Made by a program: the position numbers and the translations under genes
Shown: piece after piece, positions 50,755-60,178 of the stretch
Position numbering within the stretch: position 1 is the first letter of the stretch
Layout: every line of letters begins with the position of its first letter
The notes under the pieces: model-generated
The model's input: only the letters and a program-made list of their open reading frames with translations
Databases searched by the model: none
Told to the model about the DNA's origin: nothing
Assembly: GCA_024760905.1 (NCBI GenBank)
Contig: CM045733.1
Location: forward strand, 38,662,501-38,726,500
Reading direction: 5' to 3'
Length of the DNA: 64,000 bases
Source: Plotosus lineatus
Taxonomy: Eukaryota > Chordata > Actinopteri > Siluriformes > Plotosidae

Positions 50755-53700
50755 GCATAGTGCTAATCTAAGTACTGCCGAAAACGGCAAGTTTTCAGCC
50801 ATCATGTGAAGACACCCAGTGACTCAGCTGTCCAGACATCCAGACGAAGTTCATTCCATCCACCTTGGAGCCAGAACAGGAAAGAGTTTAGATGCATTTT
50901 TCCTTTGTCCCTTGGTAGAGGGACAGACCAGCCTAGCAATGCTTGAGGATTCGAGAAAATGCAGTGTAGAATGCAGTGTAAGGTGTGAAAAGTGCTTTGA
51001 GGTAGAAGGTGCAGGTCCATTTTGGGCTTTGTAGGCAAGCATTAGTGTCATCATCATCATCTTCCGCTTAGTCCAGGGTCGGGTCGCGGGGGCAGCAACC
51101 TCAGCAAAGAGGTCCAGACGTCCCTCTCCCGAGCCACTTCCTCCAACTCTTCCGGGGGGGCACCGAGGCGGTCCCAGACAAGCCGAGGGACATAGTCCCT
51201 CCAGCGTGTTCTAGGTCGACCCCGGGGTCTCTTCCCGGTTGGACATGCCCGAAACACCACACCAGGGAGGCGTCCGGGGGGCATTCTGACCAGATGCCCG
51301 AGCCACCTCAACTGGCCCCTCTCAATGCGGAGGAGCAGCAGATCTACTCCGAGCTCTCCCCGGATGGCGGAGCTTCTCACCTTATCTCTAAGGGAGAACC
51401 CCACCACCCGGCGAAGGAAGCTCATTTCAGCCGCTTGTATCTGTGATCTTGTTCTTTCGATCATTACCCAAAGCTCGTGACCATAGGTGAGGGTTGGAAT
51501 GTAGATCGACTGCGGCTCAGCTCCTTCTTCACCACGACGGACCGGTACAGGCATTGCTTAACAGCAGAGGCTGCAGCAATTCGTCTGTCGATCTCTCGCT
51601 CCATCCTTCCCTCACTCGTAAACAAGACCCCAAGATACTTAAACTCCTTCACTTGGGGCAGGACCTCATTCCCGACCCGGAGGGTGCATTCCACCATTGT
51701 CCGACTGAGAACCATGGCCTCGGACTTGGAGGTACTGATTTTCATCCCGGCTGCTTCGCACTCGGCTGCGAATCACTCCAATAACCGATAATCACTCTCC
51801 AGACCCTCACCGAACTCCTCCCACGCCCGAGATTTTGCATCTGCGACAGCCTCGGCTGCAACACGTTTGGCCTGCCGGTACCCATTTGCTGCCTCAGGAG
51901 TCCCACAGGCTAATAAAACCCGATAGGCCTCCTTCTTCAGCTGGACGGCCCCCTTCACCGCAGGTGTCCACCACCGGGTTCGTGGATTACCGCCTCGACA
52001 AGCACCAACGACCTTACGGCCACTGCTATGGGCTGCCGCCTCAGCAATGGAGGCACGAAACATGGCCCATTCAGATTCCATGTCCCCCGCCTCCTCCGAA
52101 ACGTGGTTGTAGCTCTGCCGGAGGTGGGAGTTAAAGGCCTCTCGGACAGGGGAGTCAGCCAAACGTTTCCAGCAGACCCTGATTACACGCTTGGGCCTGC
52201 CAGGTCTGGAAGGCAACCTCCCACACCACCAAAGCCAACTCACCACCAGGTAGTGATCGGTAGACAGCTCAGCTCCTCTCTTCACCCGAGTGTCCAGAAC
52301 ATATGGTCGCAAGTCCGATGACACGACTACAAAGTCAATCATCGAACTGCGACCTAGGGTGTCCTGGTGCCAAGTGCACTTATGGACACCCTTATGTTCG
52401 AACATGGTGTTCGTGATAGACAAACTGACGAGCACAGAAGTCCAACAACGAAACACCATTCGGATTCAGACTGGAGAGGCCGTACCTACCGATCACACCC
52501 TTCCAGGTCACACTATTGTTACCCACATGGGCGTTGAAGTCTCCCAAGGGAGAGTTCTCCAACACCCCCCCCAAAGACTCCAAAAAGGGTGGGTACTCTG
52601 AACTGTCATTTGGTGCATAAGCACAAATAACAGTCAGGACCCGTCCCCCCACCCGAAGACGGAGGGAAGCTACCCTTTCATCAACCGGGGAGAACCCCAA
52701 CATTTGGGCACCGAGACGGGGGCAACAAGAAAACCCACACCGGCTTGCCGCCTCTCCCCATGAGAAACTCCAGAATAGAAGAAGGTCCAGCCTCTTTCGA
52801 GATGGATGGTTCCAGAGCCCAAGCTATGCGTTGCGGTGAGCCCGACTATATCTAGTCGGTATCTCTCCACCTTACGCACCAAATCAGGCTCCTTTCCCGC
52901 CAGAGAGGTGACATTCCATGTCCTGAGGGTCAGAGTAAGTAGCCAAGGATCGGTCCGACAGAACCCATGCCTTTGGCTGCCACCCAACTCGCACTGCACC
53001 TGACCCCTAAAACTCCTCCCACGAGTGGTGGGTCCATGGGAGGGCGGACCCATGTCTCCTTTTCGGGCTAGGCCCGGCCAGGCTCCATGGGCATAAGCCC
53101 GACCACCAGGCACTCGCCTTCGAGCCCCTCCCCTGGGCCTGGCTCCAGGAGGGAACCCCAGTGACCCGCGTCCGGGCAAGGGAGACTGCTTCCTGTGCTC
53201 TCTCTCAGATGTCATGTGTCATAGGGGTTTTTGAATCGCACTTCGTCTGGACCTTCACCCTGGACCTGTTTGCCTTGGGTGACCCTACCAGGGGCATTTG
53301 CCCCCGACAACATAGCTCCTAGGATCATTAGGTCATGCAAACCCCTCCACCACGATAAGGTGCCGGCCAGAAGTAAATTGCAGTAATCTAGTCTTGAGAT
53401 GACAAGGGATTGAACAAGTATCTGAGTGGCCTTAGTGGAAAGCAATGGATGAATTCTTTGGATGTTAAAGAGGAGAAATCAACATGATTGAGAAAGATTA
53501 GAGACATGAGAAGAGGACAGGCAATTGTCCATGGTTACCCCAAGGCTTTGGGCAGTGCCTGAAGGAGAGATCACAGCGTTGTTCAAAGGGATTGCAGGAT
53601 CTTGATGTGAAGATGAGTCAGCTGGGATGAACAACAATTCAGTCTTGCTGGGTTTAAGCTTCCGCTGGTGCGCTATCATCCATGAGAAGATACTTGACAG

Positions 53701-55357
53701 ACATTTAGAGATCCGGGCAGAAACATTATTGTCTGAGGGAGGAAAAGAAAGAACAAGTTGAGTGTCATCTGCATACCAGTGGTATAAGAACTCATGTGAG
53801 GCTGTGACATCACCAGGAGACCTAGTATAAAGAGATAACAGAAGTGAACCAAGAAATGATCTCTGGGGATTGCCTGTGGAAAGTCGGCATGGAGAAGATG
53901 TGGATCTCCATGTAGCCTCATATGAGTGACCGACTAGGTAGGAAGTAAACCACTGCCATGCTGCACCACAAATTCCTAGACTCCTGAGGATGGACAAGAG
54001 AATCTTATGGTTGACCAAATGTCAATGTGTCAAATGCTACTGAAAGGATGCGGAGGAATAGGACTGATGACATCTTGGTTGATTTTGCATCATACAGCTT
54101 CTCTGACAGCCAAGAATGCAGTCTGTAGAATGTGCTGCTCTGAAGCCTGATTGATTAGGGCAGTGCTTCTCAAATAGTGAGGCGTGCCCCCCTTGGGGGG
54201 GGCACAGTATAATGTCAGGGGGAGGGCGTATGACCCCGGGGAATATGCTTTTCTGGAATAGTGTACGAGAATTAAGTGTAATTGCACCTCCACTCCACTA
54301 GCTGGCAGTGGTGCTCTCATTGTCGTGCTATGGCGTAGCGGTTTTTCGCATGAGCAAAGGATATGAAGTGCAGTAACCAACCCCTCAAGAAACAGCACGA
54401 AAAAATCTCTAACAGTAACGAAGAGAAAGATGGAGAGAGACAGCGATATGAAGACATAAATAAGTTGAATGAGTTTAAATAAGGATTTTTTTTTTAATTT
54501 CAGGCACATTGGTGCACTTTACATCTTTACATTTTAAATCTTTTCTGTTACAGATTGTTTTTTAATGTTCATGAAGTTTTTCTTTATTGTAAGTTAAACT
54601 ATATTTCTTTTTTGTTTTTAATGTTCATAAAGATACAATGTTATGCAGAGGTATACTAATAACAATTTTATACACAAATAATTCTATTTATAGTCGCTCG
54701 CGGGGTGGTGGGGGCGTGAAATGTTTTTTCTTCCTCGGGGGGTGCCACAGAAACTAATTGAGAAGCACTGGATTAGGGTCAAGGAGGTTATTCTGCAAAA
54801 ATATGAAGACATTTGGTGATAAATAGTACATTCAAGAATTTTAGAAAGGAAAGATAGAAGTGATACTCTAGTCTGTAATTGCTGATGTCTGATGGATCCA
54901 GAGAGGGTTTCTTTAAGATGGGTTAACTCTGGCTCTTTTGAATGCTCTTGGTACTTGACCAAATGATACTGGATGCAAAGTTAAGAAGGTCTTGAGAGAT
55001 AGTCTGGAGTATTGTGGAAGGAATTGGATCCAGTGAGCAGGTGGTAGCATTGCATGATGCAATGTATTGCATGAAGCGATGAGAATTTGCTGGATGTATT
55101 CATTTGAGATACAGGTACGTATTGGAAAATTTGGGTGAGAGTAAATTTCTGACAGACATTAAAATCTTTTTCAGTTCTGCGTACTAGAATCAGCTTCTCC
55201 TCAGTTATAATATGTTTCTGACTTCTGAACTCTGGCCAACCATGTCCTTAAGCCAGTTCAATGTAACTATGGTACCCATGTGCTTTGTGCTGATATGTAC
55301 AAGACAGAGAGCTGTCTCGTGTCCAGTAGAACAGAATGATGTATTGGCCATACTTTC

Positions 55358-55432
<75 letters not shown>

Positions 55433-58400
55433 AGGTAATCGTTGAAAAGGTGTCAGGCTCCCAGATTGTGGACATTGATAAGCGTAAATACTTGGTGCCG
55501 TCAGACATCACTGTGGCTCAGTTCATGTGGATCATCAGGAAACGCATCCAGCTGCCCTCTGAGAAAGCCATCTTCCTGTTCGTGGACAAAACAGTTCCTC
55601 AGTCCAGGTGTGTTCTGAGAGCCCTTCTCCTCTGTCCCCGTCTTTGAATCAACATTTAATAAGAATATTTATATATATATACATATACACACACACACAC
55701 ACACACAAACACAGATATGTATGTTTTTTTTTTTTTTTGTGTTACATTACATAGGGGGGGTACATTAATCCCCCTTATTTCACGATGTGAAATCCCCCCA
55801 CGATATGCGAAAAACCACGAAATTATTTCTGCCACCTCTTAAGGGCACCCACCCATCTATATATTATAAAAAATTTATATGGAAGTTAATTTTAAAGTGT
55901 TATATGCATGTTAATGTCATACAGGTAACGTGTATTAATGTATAAATAAATTATACACCTTATAATGACAATATATATATATATATAAATAAATACGTAC
56001 TGTTTAATAAACCTTATAAATAACAAATTCATGGCCACGTTGAGAAGGACAATCACTGGTGCTTGGTTTGGGCTCCTCAGCACCTCCAGAGCCTTTGCTC
56101 TAGTACATATCATGTTAGTGTCCAAACTCACAGGCGTTTAACTCTCTCTCCCTCTCTCCAACTGCATGTGTTGGTGAGGGGCGATGCTGTTACCCGCAGG
56201 CGAAACTCAAGAGAGCGCACCTGAAGCCACTCAGCCATCAGTGTGCTATAAATAGCTCCGTGCTCGACCAGTTTCCGTGTTATACTCTCCCATTGAATAT
56301 TATAAATTTGCTTTTTGTGTTTCCCTCACCACTATGGTCTTCTTCTTTTACTTTCGGCTGCTCCCTTCAGGGGTCGCCACAGCAAATCATCCGCCTCCAC
56401 CTCACCCTGTCCTCCGCATCTTCTTTTCTGACTCCAACGACCTTCATGTCTTCCTTCACCACATCCATAAATCTCTTCTTCGGTCTTCCTCGAGGCCTTC
56501 TGCCTGGTAGTTCCAACCTCAGCATCCTACTGCCAATATACTCACTATCCCTCCTCTGTACATGTCCAAACCATCTCAATCTAGCCTCTCTGACTTTGTC
56601 TCCAAAACATCTTACGTGGGCTGTCCCTCTGATATACTCATTTCTGATCCTATCCATCCTCGTTACTCCCAGGGAGAACCTCAACATTTTCATCTCCGCT
56701 ACCTCCAGCTCTGCCTCCTGCCTTTTCCTCAGCGCCACTGTTTCTAAGCCATCCAACATCGCTGGCCTCACCACCATCTTGTACACTTTTCCCTTCATTC
56801 TTGCTGACACTCTCCTATCGCACATCACAGCGGATACTTTTCTCCAACCATTCCAGCCTGCCTGCACACGCTTCTTCACCTCTTTTCCACACTCTCCATT
56901 GCTCTGGATTGTTGAGCCTAAGTACTTAAAATCCTCCACCTTCGTTATCTCTGCTCCCTGTAACATCACCGTTCCTCCTGGGTCCTTCTCATTCACACAC
57001 ATGTATTCTGATTTTCTGAGGCTAACCTTCATTCCTCTCCTTTCCAGGGCATACCTCCACCTCTCTAGATTTTCCTGCACTTGTTCTCTGCTCTCACTAC
57101 AGATCACGATGTCATCTACAAACATCATAGTCCATGGAGATTCTTGTCTCACCTCGTCTGTCAGCCTGTCAATCACCATAGCAAACAAGAAGGGGCTCAG
57201 AGCTGACCCTTGATGCAGTCCCACCTCCACCTTGAATTCGTCGGTCAGACCGACAGCACACCTCACCACTGTCTTACATCTCTCATACATGTCCTGCACC
57301 ACTCTAACATACTTCTCTGCCACTCCAGACTTCCTCATGCAATACCACAGTTCTTCTCTTGGAACCCTGTCATATGCTTTTTCCAGATCCACAAAGGCAC
57401 AATGTAGCTCCCTCTGACCTTCTCTGTACTTCTCTATTAACATCCTCAAGGCAAACATTGCATCTGTGGTGCTCTTTCTTGGCATGAAACCAAACTGTTG
57501 TTCACAAATGCTGACCTCTGCCCTTAGTCTAGCTTCCACTATTCTTTCCCATAACGTCATCGTATGGCTCATCAACTTTATCCCTCTGTAGTTGCTGCAA
57601 CTCTGCACGTCTCCCTTGTTCTTAAAAATGGGCACCAGCACACTTCTCCTCCACTCCTCCGGCATCTGCTCACTCTCTAGTACCGTGTTGAATGTTCTTG
57701 TCAGAAAATCTACTGCTACCTCTCCTAGACACTTCCATACCTCCACAGGTATATCATCAGGACCAACTGCCTTTCCATTCTTCATCCTCTTCAATGCCCT
57801 TCTCACTTCACCCTTACTGATCTTTGCTACATCCTGCTCCTCAATGGTTACCTCTTCTACTCTTTTTTCTCTCTCATTTTCCTCATTCATCAGCTCTTCA
57901 AAGTACTCTTTCCATTATATTTATTTTGATCTTAACAAAACAGAATGTCTCCGCTCACAAAACATACAATGAAATGGGCAGCGACACAGGAAGTACAGTA
58001 ATAGTTAAAATAAGTAAAAATTGAATACACAAAGAAATGGAAACCGATGTTAAATGAATCCTTTTTATTGTTTGCTACACTGTATTAATAACACCATGGA
58101 AATCATTGTCTATGCATTTAACCCATCTAAAGTGAGTACACATGCTTGGAGCAGTCAGCTGCCACTCATATTGGGGGCATCTGGTGAGCAGTGGGAGGTT
58201 AGGTGCCTTGCTCAAGGGCACTTCAGCCATGAATGTGGAGGAGGAAAGGTGCAGCTGACTCCCCCACTACCACACATTTTCCTGATGGTTTGATCCAGTG
58301 ATCTTTTGGTCCCAAAGCCTCTTCTCTAACCATTAGGCTACAGCTGATAAACTCGTGTAAGAGTAGCAGAGATATCTACACCAAAATATCACGTAAAATA

Positions 58401-60101
58401 ATCCCATGTTCTAAAAAAATACTTGGTTTTTGTTCCATACCATACATGGCAGATAATCCAAAGATATATATTCTAGAATGACTTTATGCCAAGATGTTTT
58501 GCATATAACTTTGTCTGTTATCCAGTTCAAAAGAATGTGTTTTCTTGCACAGAATGTTGACATTTTGTAGTTTTTCCATATACAGACGCTACCCTACTTA
58601 CGAACATTCGTTTTACGAACATCCGGACATACGAACAGGACTGTCCAAGGTCGAAAGTGAAATGAAATTGAAGAACAAGTAGAAATAGAAATTGTATAAA
58701 ATCTATAGAAAGATATATCATAAATATGAGTATGAAATATGATTCAACATTATCCTGAGGTACACTTAATATTTGATTAGGCTCCGGCAGAGGGGTGTGG
58801 CTGACACATGCGGGCGGATCGCAAAGCACATGCCTGATTCTACTGACCAAGCTACCGTGCTATAAAGACGAGCGGCGCGTTCATCCTGCTGCTAGAAGAT
58901 TGTCCCTGTTTTCCTGCGATCTCTCTGGCTCCTGGTTTCAGCTCCATGCTCGACCAATTCCCGCTCCGTAGTTCCCCGTAAAAAGTTTTCATGTTTCTCC
59001 TCGTCATTAGCAGTGATTGTTTTCCCCTTGTTCAAGTCCCTCCCCTGTAACAATAAAATCTCTCAGTGTTCATCTTACTCTGTCTCCTCCATTTTGGGTC
59101 CGGCTGAAAGTTCCTGATATCACAGTTAGCTTAATAATTTATGGTGCATTTAGGTTTGCACCTTGTACCAATAAATGATAAATTCAATAGAATGAAATAA
59201 GATGATTATGCAGAGAACGAGTGAGAGAGAGATTGTATACAGTACAAACTCGTATAGGTTACTTATACAAGCTTTAAACATGCGTTCCCCTCTAAACGCC
59301 CTGTAATGACTTATGAACAAATTCGTCTAACAAACGGCCGTCCGGAACGTAACTCGGTTTGTAAGTTGGGTAGCGTCTGTACTGTGTTCCTTGGTCAAAG
59401 GGTCATTTGATATCCCGAGCAATATATGTAACGTATCACACTATGTATTTATAGATAAAATCATATTAATTTCTTGCCCTAACATTAACCAAAGCATTGT
59501 ACTTTGCTGCAAGAGACAGCGAGACAGACTACGTGTCTTTACATTGCATTTGGGACATTGTGGGGAGGAGTGAATGTTAAACGTATGTCATTGGGAGGGG
59601 CTATGTGTTCCCTATACACAATCTTGAGTTGATGGTATACACTTGGGATTTTTGCACTCCCCCAAGCATCATTCCATTCACATTCTATAATTTCTATAAG
59701 CCTTTTCCCATGCTTCCCTTAAATAAAATGCACTTATAATACTATACCACACTTAAAGGGTTAAAAAAAAGCTGAATCTCGGTATCAGAAAATTTTGGAT
59801 TGACGAGTGTCGCTCTTAACAGTCGCTTATCTGTAAGTAATGGAAACAGTCCTGTTTTTTAACACTATACTTAAATATTCACACTTTAAGCAAATATTTT
59901 GTAAAATATATTTTAAACAGGAAGATGTTTAAAATATCTTAACTCTTTGTGGCTTTCAAAATACACATCTGACTCTGTGTGTGTGTGTGTGTGTGCGCGC
60001 GCATGTGCAGTTTGACCATGGGACAGCTGTATGAGAAGGAGAAGGATGAAGATGGCTTCCTATACGTGGCGTACAGTGGAGAGAACACGTTTGGATATTA
60101 A
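33952..60101 (+). CDS. gabarapl2: gabarapl2 (GATE-16), ATG8-family protein (4 exons, 117 aa)
   Basis: GABARAPL2 is a ubiquitin-like ATG8 protein conjugated to phosphatidylethanolamine on autophagosome membranes; it also acts in intra-Golgi transport. Exons 33952-33985, 43434-43489, 55435-55607 and 60011-60101 join to 354 nt, or 117 codons plus stop, exactly the family length. All junctions are GT-AG and phase-consistent. The product starts [20 protein letters not shown], has the LIR-docking strand region KRKYLVPSD (46-54) and ends [10 protein letters not shown]116 is the expected ATG4 cleavage and lipidation site, with one residue (Y117) to be removed. Introns of 9.4, 11.9 and 4.4 kb are packed with transposons. 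The gene is divergent from tmem231 and convergent with adat1. Confidence 0.97.
34229..34266. repeat. (ATA)n trinucleotide repeat in gabarapl2 intron 1
   Basis: About eleven AAT/ATA units. The surrounding intron to 35868, including a proline/threonine-rich open frame at 34526-34774, shows no recognisable domain. Confidence 0.9.
34275..35867. other. gabarapl2 intron 1, unassigned portion
   Basis: AT-rich DNA with no recognised exon or repeat family. Short frames are present but lack conserved motifs. Confidence 0.4.
35870..36541 (+). mobile_element. pogo/Tigger-type MITE (family P1), complete copy
   Basis: Terminal inverted repeats (left cagggatccctcactttccg; right, complement, cagggatcccccacttgcca) extend into cggttaattgggacc-like subterminal sequence. 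TA dinucleotides flank it at 35868-35869 and 36542-36543. No transposase frame is present. The superfamily call rests on TA target and Tigger-like ends. Confidence 0.75.
36823..39055 (-). mobile_element. RTE-clade LINE, copy E (5'-truncated, internally deleted)
   Basis: It begins near the cgaccgatctggtatg part of the 5' UTR, so about 150 bp of 5' UTR is missing, and ends at the canonical 3' terminus. A large internal deletion joins the endonuclease linker directly to [12 protein letters not shown] of the RT. Several frameshifts are present. It inserted into a reverse P1 MITE; the target duplication is approximately tattttaaatt. Confidence 0.88.
36845..37819 (-). pseudogene. RTE reverse transcriptase fragment (copy E)
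   Basis: 324 codons from the palm ([10 protein letters not shown]) through MMFADDIVI to the C-terminal RPRGRPKRR region. Upstream RT is in another frame (37826-38200). Confidence 0.85.
39164..40072. other. gabarapl2 intron 1, AT-rich, no feature seen
   Basis: No exon, terminal repeat or SINE head was recognised. Confidence 0.45.
40073..42828 (+). mobile_element. Rex3 (RTE-clade) LINE, copy 1, 3'-truncated
   Basis: The 5' end carries the characteristic caccttatcgtggtggaggg block. Endonuclease frames ([25 protein letters not shown]) and RT frames ([41 protein letters not shown]) follow in three phases. The 20 bases at 42061-42080, tggcaaactggggtggtggt, match what I recall as the published Rex3 PCR primer site. 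Sequence stops at EEFKYLGL, so the RT C-terminus and 3' UTR are absent, which is unusual for a LINE insertion. Confidence 0.9.
41302..42537 (+). pseudogene. Rex3 linker and RT fingers/palm (copy 1)
   Basis: 411 codons from the post-endonuclease linker ([16 protein letters not shown]) to the RT palm; a 1-base lesion near 42346 ([10 protein letters not shown]) throws the frame off. The catalytic LLFADDVV block lies in the frame at 42291-42863. Confidence 0.87.
42830..43433. other. gabarapl2 intron 1, distal part, no feature seen
   Basis: No repeat or coding signal before the exon 2 acceptor. Confidence 0.4.
43434..43489 (+). CDS. gabarapl2: gabarapl2 exon 2
   Basis: 56 nt encoding residues 12-30, [18 protein letters not shown] after the split Glu12 codon. 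Acceptor ccacag, donor GTGAGT. Confidence 0.96.
43630..44030 (+). pseudogene. Tc1/mariner transposase fragment
   Basis: A decayed stretch encodes [19 protein letters not shown] near 43930-43990, similar to the region around the second catalytic aspartate of fish mariner-like transposases. There is no continuous frame and no terminal repeat was identified. Confidence 0.55.
44425..44732 (-). mobile_element. tRNA-headed SINE, third family (SINE-3), copy 1
   Basis: The complement of the head (accattgggctacagctgcc, gaatcgaaccagcaac) lies at the right end and the tail (actgtattaatccc) at the left. It matches 58056-58345 (same orientation) and 61555-61765 (opposite). Confidence 0.75.
45297..45551 (+). 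mobile_element. SINE-1, 5'-truncated, RTE-type tail
   Basis: Begins at ccagtgcagctaactgggtt, with no tRNA-like head, and ends agccgaaaggaaaagaag, directly abutting the left end of a P2 MITE. Confidence 0.82.
45552..47508 (+). mobile_element. pogo/Tigger-like element (family P2) with internal duplication
   Basis: Left terminus gtcggccctctacttacgaa and right terminus (complement) cagtcggccctctacttatg are inverted; TA follows the right end (47509-47510). Inside, 45835-45995 and 46500-46660 are diverged direct copies (shared ttatttttcgttttttaagt). A SINE-1 copy is inserted at 46997-47341. Apart from that SINE no coding region was recognised. Confidence 0.7.
46997..47341 (+). mobile_element. SINE-1, full length, RTE-type tail
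   Basis: The best-preserved plus-strand copy. Box A (tggtctagtgg) and box B (ggttcgagtcc) are intact, followed by the body, the LINE-5'-UTR-like block (ggaagggcatccgacgtaaa) and the LINE-3'-like tail (gatgattcgctgtggcgac). A perfect 16-bp target duplication, gcatacaaaattggtg, lies at 46981-46996 and 47342-47357. Confidence 0.96.
47511..48163. other. gabarapl2 intron 2, no feature seen
   Basis: AT-rich DNA with no recognised signal. Confidence 0.4.
48181..48529 (+). mobile_element. SINE-1, full length, RTE-type tail
   Basis: Complete copy with a diverged 17-bp target duplication (48164-48180 and 48530-48546, 14 of 17 identical), so it is older than the copy at 46997. Confidence 0.9.
48838..49185 (-). 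mobile_element. SINE-1, full length, RTE-type tail
   Basis: Minus-strand copy with a diverged 17-bp target duplication (48821-48837 and 49186-49202, 14 of 17 identical). Confidence 0.9.
49203..49987. other. gabarapl2 intron 2, no feature seen
   Basis: Contains an A-run and a G-rich run near 49210-49240; nothing else was recognised. Confidence 0.4.
49988..50400 (+). repeat. Unclassified dispersed repeat, copy 2
   Basis: Matches 223-645 over most of its length in the same orientation, with blocks tttgtgaattttct, ctctgccatgagt, catataatctg and ggattccaccatccac in the same order. Confidence 0.65.
50701..50752. repeat. (TG)n microsatellite
   Basis: 26 TG units within the L2 3' region. Confidence 0.98.
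51057..51554 (-). pseudogene. Rex3 ORF2 C-terminal region (copy 2)
   Basis: 165 codons covering the region absent from copy 1: [20 protein letters not shown], the [11 protein letters not shown] block and the [13 protein letters not shown] tail. Confidence 0.88.
51773..52459 (-). pseudogene. Rex3 endonuclease C-terminus and linker (copy 2)
   Basis: 228 codons with [20 protein letters not shown] and STDHYLVV of the endonuclease, ending at [10 protein letters not shown] where the deletion begins. Confidence 0.87.
54161..54770. mobile_element. hAT-type MITE inside L2
   Basis: Termini cagtgcttctcaa and ttgagaagcactg are perfect inverted repeats flanked by the 8-bp duplication gattaggg (54153-54160 and 54771-54778). 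It has no transposase and splits the L2 reverse transcriptase. Confidence 0.92.
55356..55431. repeat. (CT)n(GT)n microsatellite at gabarapl2 exon 3 acceptor
   Basis: About 31 CT units and 7 GT units run to three bases before the AG of the splice acceptor. Confidence 0.97.
55435..55607 (+). CDS. gabarapl2: gabarapl2 exon 3
   Basis: 173 nt, residues 31-87 plus two bases, [20 protein letters not shown] through FVDKTVPQS. The acceptor tag is preceded directly by a (CT)n(GT)n microsatellite that supplies the pyrimidine tract. Confidence 0.97.
55757..56334. mobile_element. Probable pogo-like (P3-related) fragment
   Basis: The block cacgatatgcgaaaaaccac resembles Tigger-type subterminal sequence, and gctcgaccagtttccg at 56258 resembles gctcgaccaattcccg inside the P3 MITE at 58583-59379. 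Boundaries are unclear. Confidence 0.35.
56335..57914 (-). mobile_element. RTE-clade LINE, copy F (5'-truncated, open RT frame)
   Basis: The canonical 3' end is at 56335; the element stops at [13 protein letters not shown] of the linker, a normal 5' truncation. It lies in gabarapl2 intron 3, antisense to the gene. Target duplications are not obvious. Confidence 0.92.
56367..57890 (-). CDS. RTE reverse transcriptase ORF (copy F)
   Basis: An uninterrupted 507-codon frame covers the whole RT domain and C-terminal tail ([10 protein letters not shown] ... RMICCGDP). The catalytic motif reads MMFVDDIVI where the other copies have MMFADD. It lacks the endonuclease, so it cannot mobilise itself by the normal route. 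Confidence 0.9.
   Translation of the reverse strand: MNEENEREKRVEEVTIEEQDVAKISKGEVRRALKRMKNGKAVGPDDIPVEVWKCLGEVAVDFLTRTFNTVLESEQMPEEWRRSVLVPIFKNKGDVQSCSNYRGIKLMSHTMTLWERIVEARLRAEVSICEQQFGFMPRKSTTDAMFALRMLIEKYREGQRELHCAFVDLEKAYDRVPREELWYCMRKSGVAEKYVRVVQDMYERCKTVVRCAVGLTDEFKVEVGLHQGSALSPFLFAMVIDRLTDEVRQESPWTMMFVDDIVICSESREQVQENLERWRYALERRGMKVSLRKSEYMCVNEKDPGGTVMLQGAEITKVEDFKYLGSTIQSNGECGKEVKKRVQAGWNGWRKVSAVMCDRRVSARMKGKVYKMVVRPAMLDGLETVALRKRQEAELEVAEMKMLRFSLGVTRMDRIRNEYIRGTAHVRCFGDKVREARLRWFGHVQRRDSEYIGSRMLRLELPGRRPRGRPKKRFMDVVKEDMKVVGVRKEDAEDRVRWRRMICCGDP
58056..58345 (-). mobile_element. SINE-3, copy 2
   Basis: Head complement (accattaggctacagctg) at the right, tail (cactgtattaata) at the left. 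Matches 44425-44732. Confidence 0.72.
58583..59379. mobile_element. pogo/Tigger-like MITE (family P3)
   Basis: Termini cagacgctaccctacttacg and (complement) cagacgctacccaacttaca are inverted repeats. TA duplications lie at 58581-58582 and 59380-59381. No transposase is present. Confidence 0.8.
59382..59977. other. gabarapl2 intron 3, no feature seen
   Basis: No recognisable signal before the (GT)n tract that precedes exon 4. Confidence 0.4.
60011..60101 (+). CDS. gabarapl2: gabarapl2 exon 4 (stop codon)
   Basis: 91 nt, residues 88-117, [20 protein letters not shown] then YSGENTFGY and TAA. The acceptor gtgcag follows a (TG)n/(CG)n repeat. Confidence 0.97.
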
Positions 60102-60121
60102 AGCCTGCCTACTTCTGTTTT

Positions 60122-60178
60122 CGTGTGTGTGTGTATGTGTGTGTGTGTGCGCGTGCGTGTGTGTGTGCGTGTGTGAGA
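60122..60178. repeat. (TG)n microsatellite in gabarapl2 3' UTR
   Basis: TG-rich run with CG interruptions beginning 21 nt after the stop codon. Confidence 0.95.

Larger units (their letters stand above)
51046..53362 (-). mobile_element. Rex3 LINE, copy 2, RT core deleted
   Basis: Both ends are present: 5' cacctta tcgtgg block near 53362 and a 3' tail of TGATGATGATGA (complement tcatcatcatca, 51049-51060). About 1.0 kb covering the RT fingers and palm, including the catalytic aspartates, is missing at about 51770-51785, where the linker joins directly to [19 protein letters not shown]. It lies inside the L2 element. Confidence 0.9.
50560..55135 (-). mobile_element. L2-type LINE, broken by Rex3 and hAT insertions
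   Basis: Minus-strand pieces in correct order: RT fingers ([17 protein letters not shown], 54780-55100), palm with [16 protein letters not shown] (53479-54018), [11 protein letters not shown] (about 53370), and the C-terminus ([29 protein letters not shown]; 50802-51044). A 3' UTR-like block (ttagcagacacatatccaga) extends to about 50560. Two later elements interrupt it (54161-54770 and 51046-53362). Frameshifts make it inactive. Confidence 0.85.
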
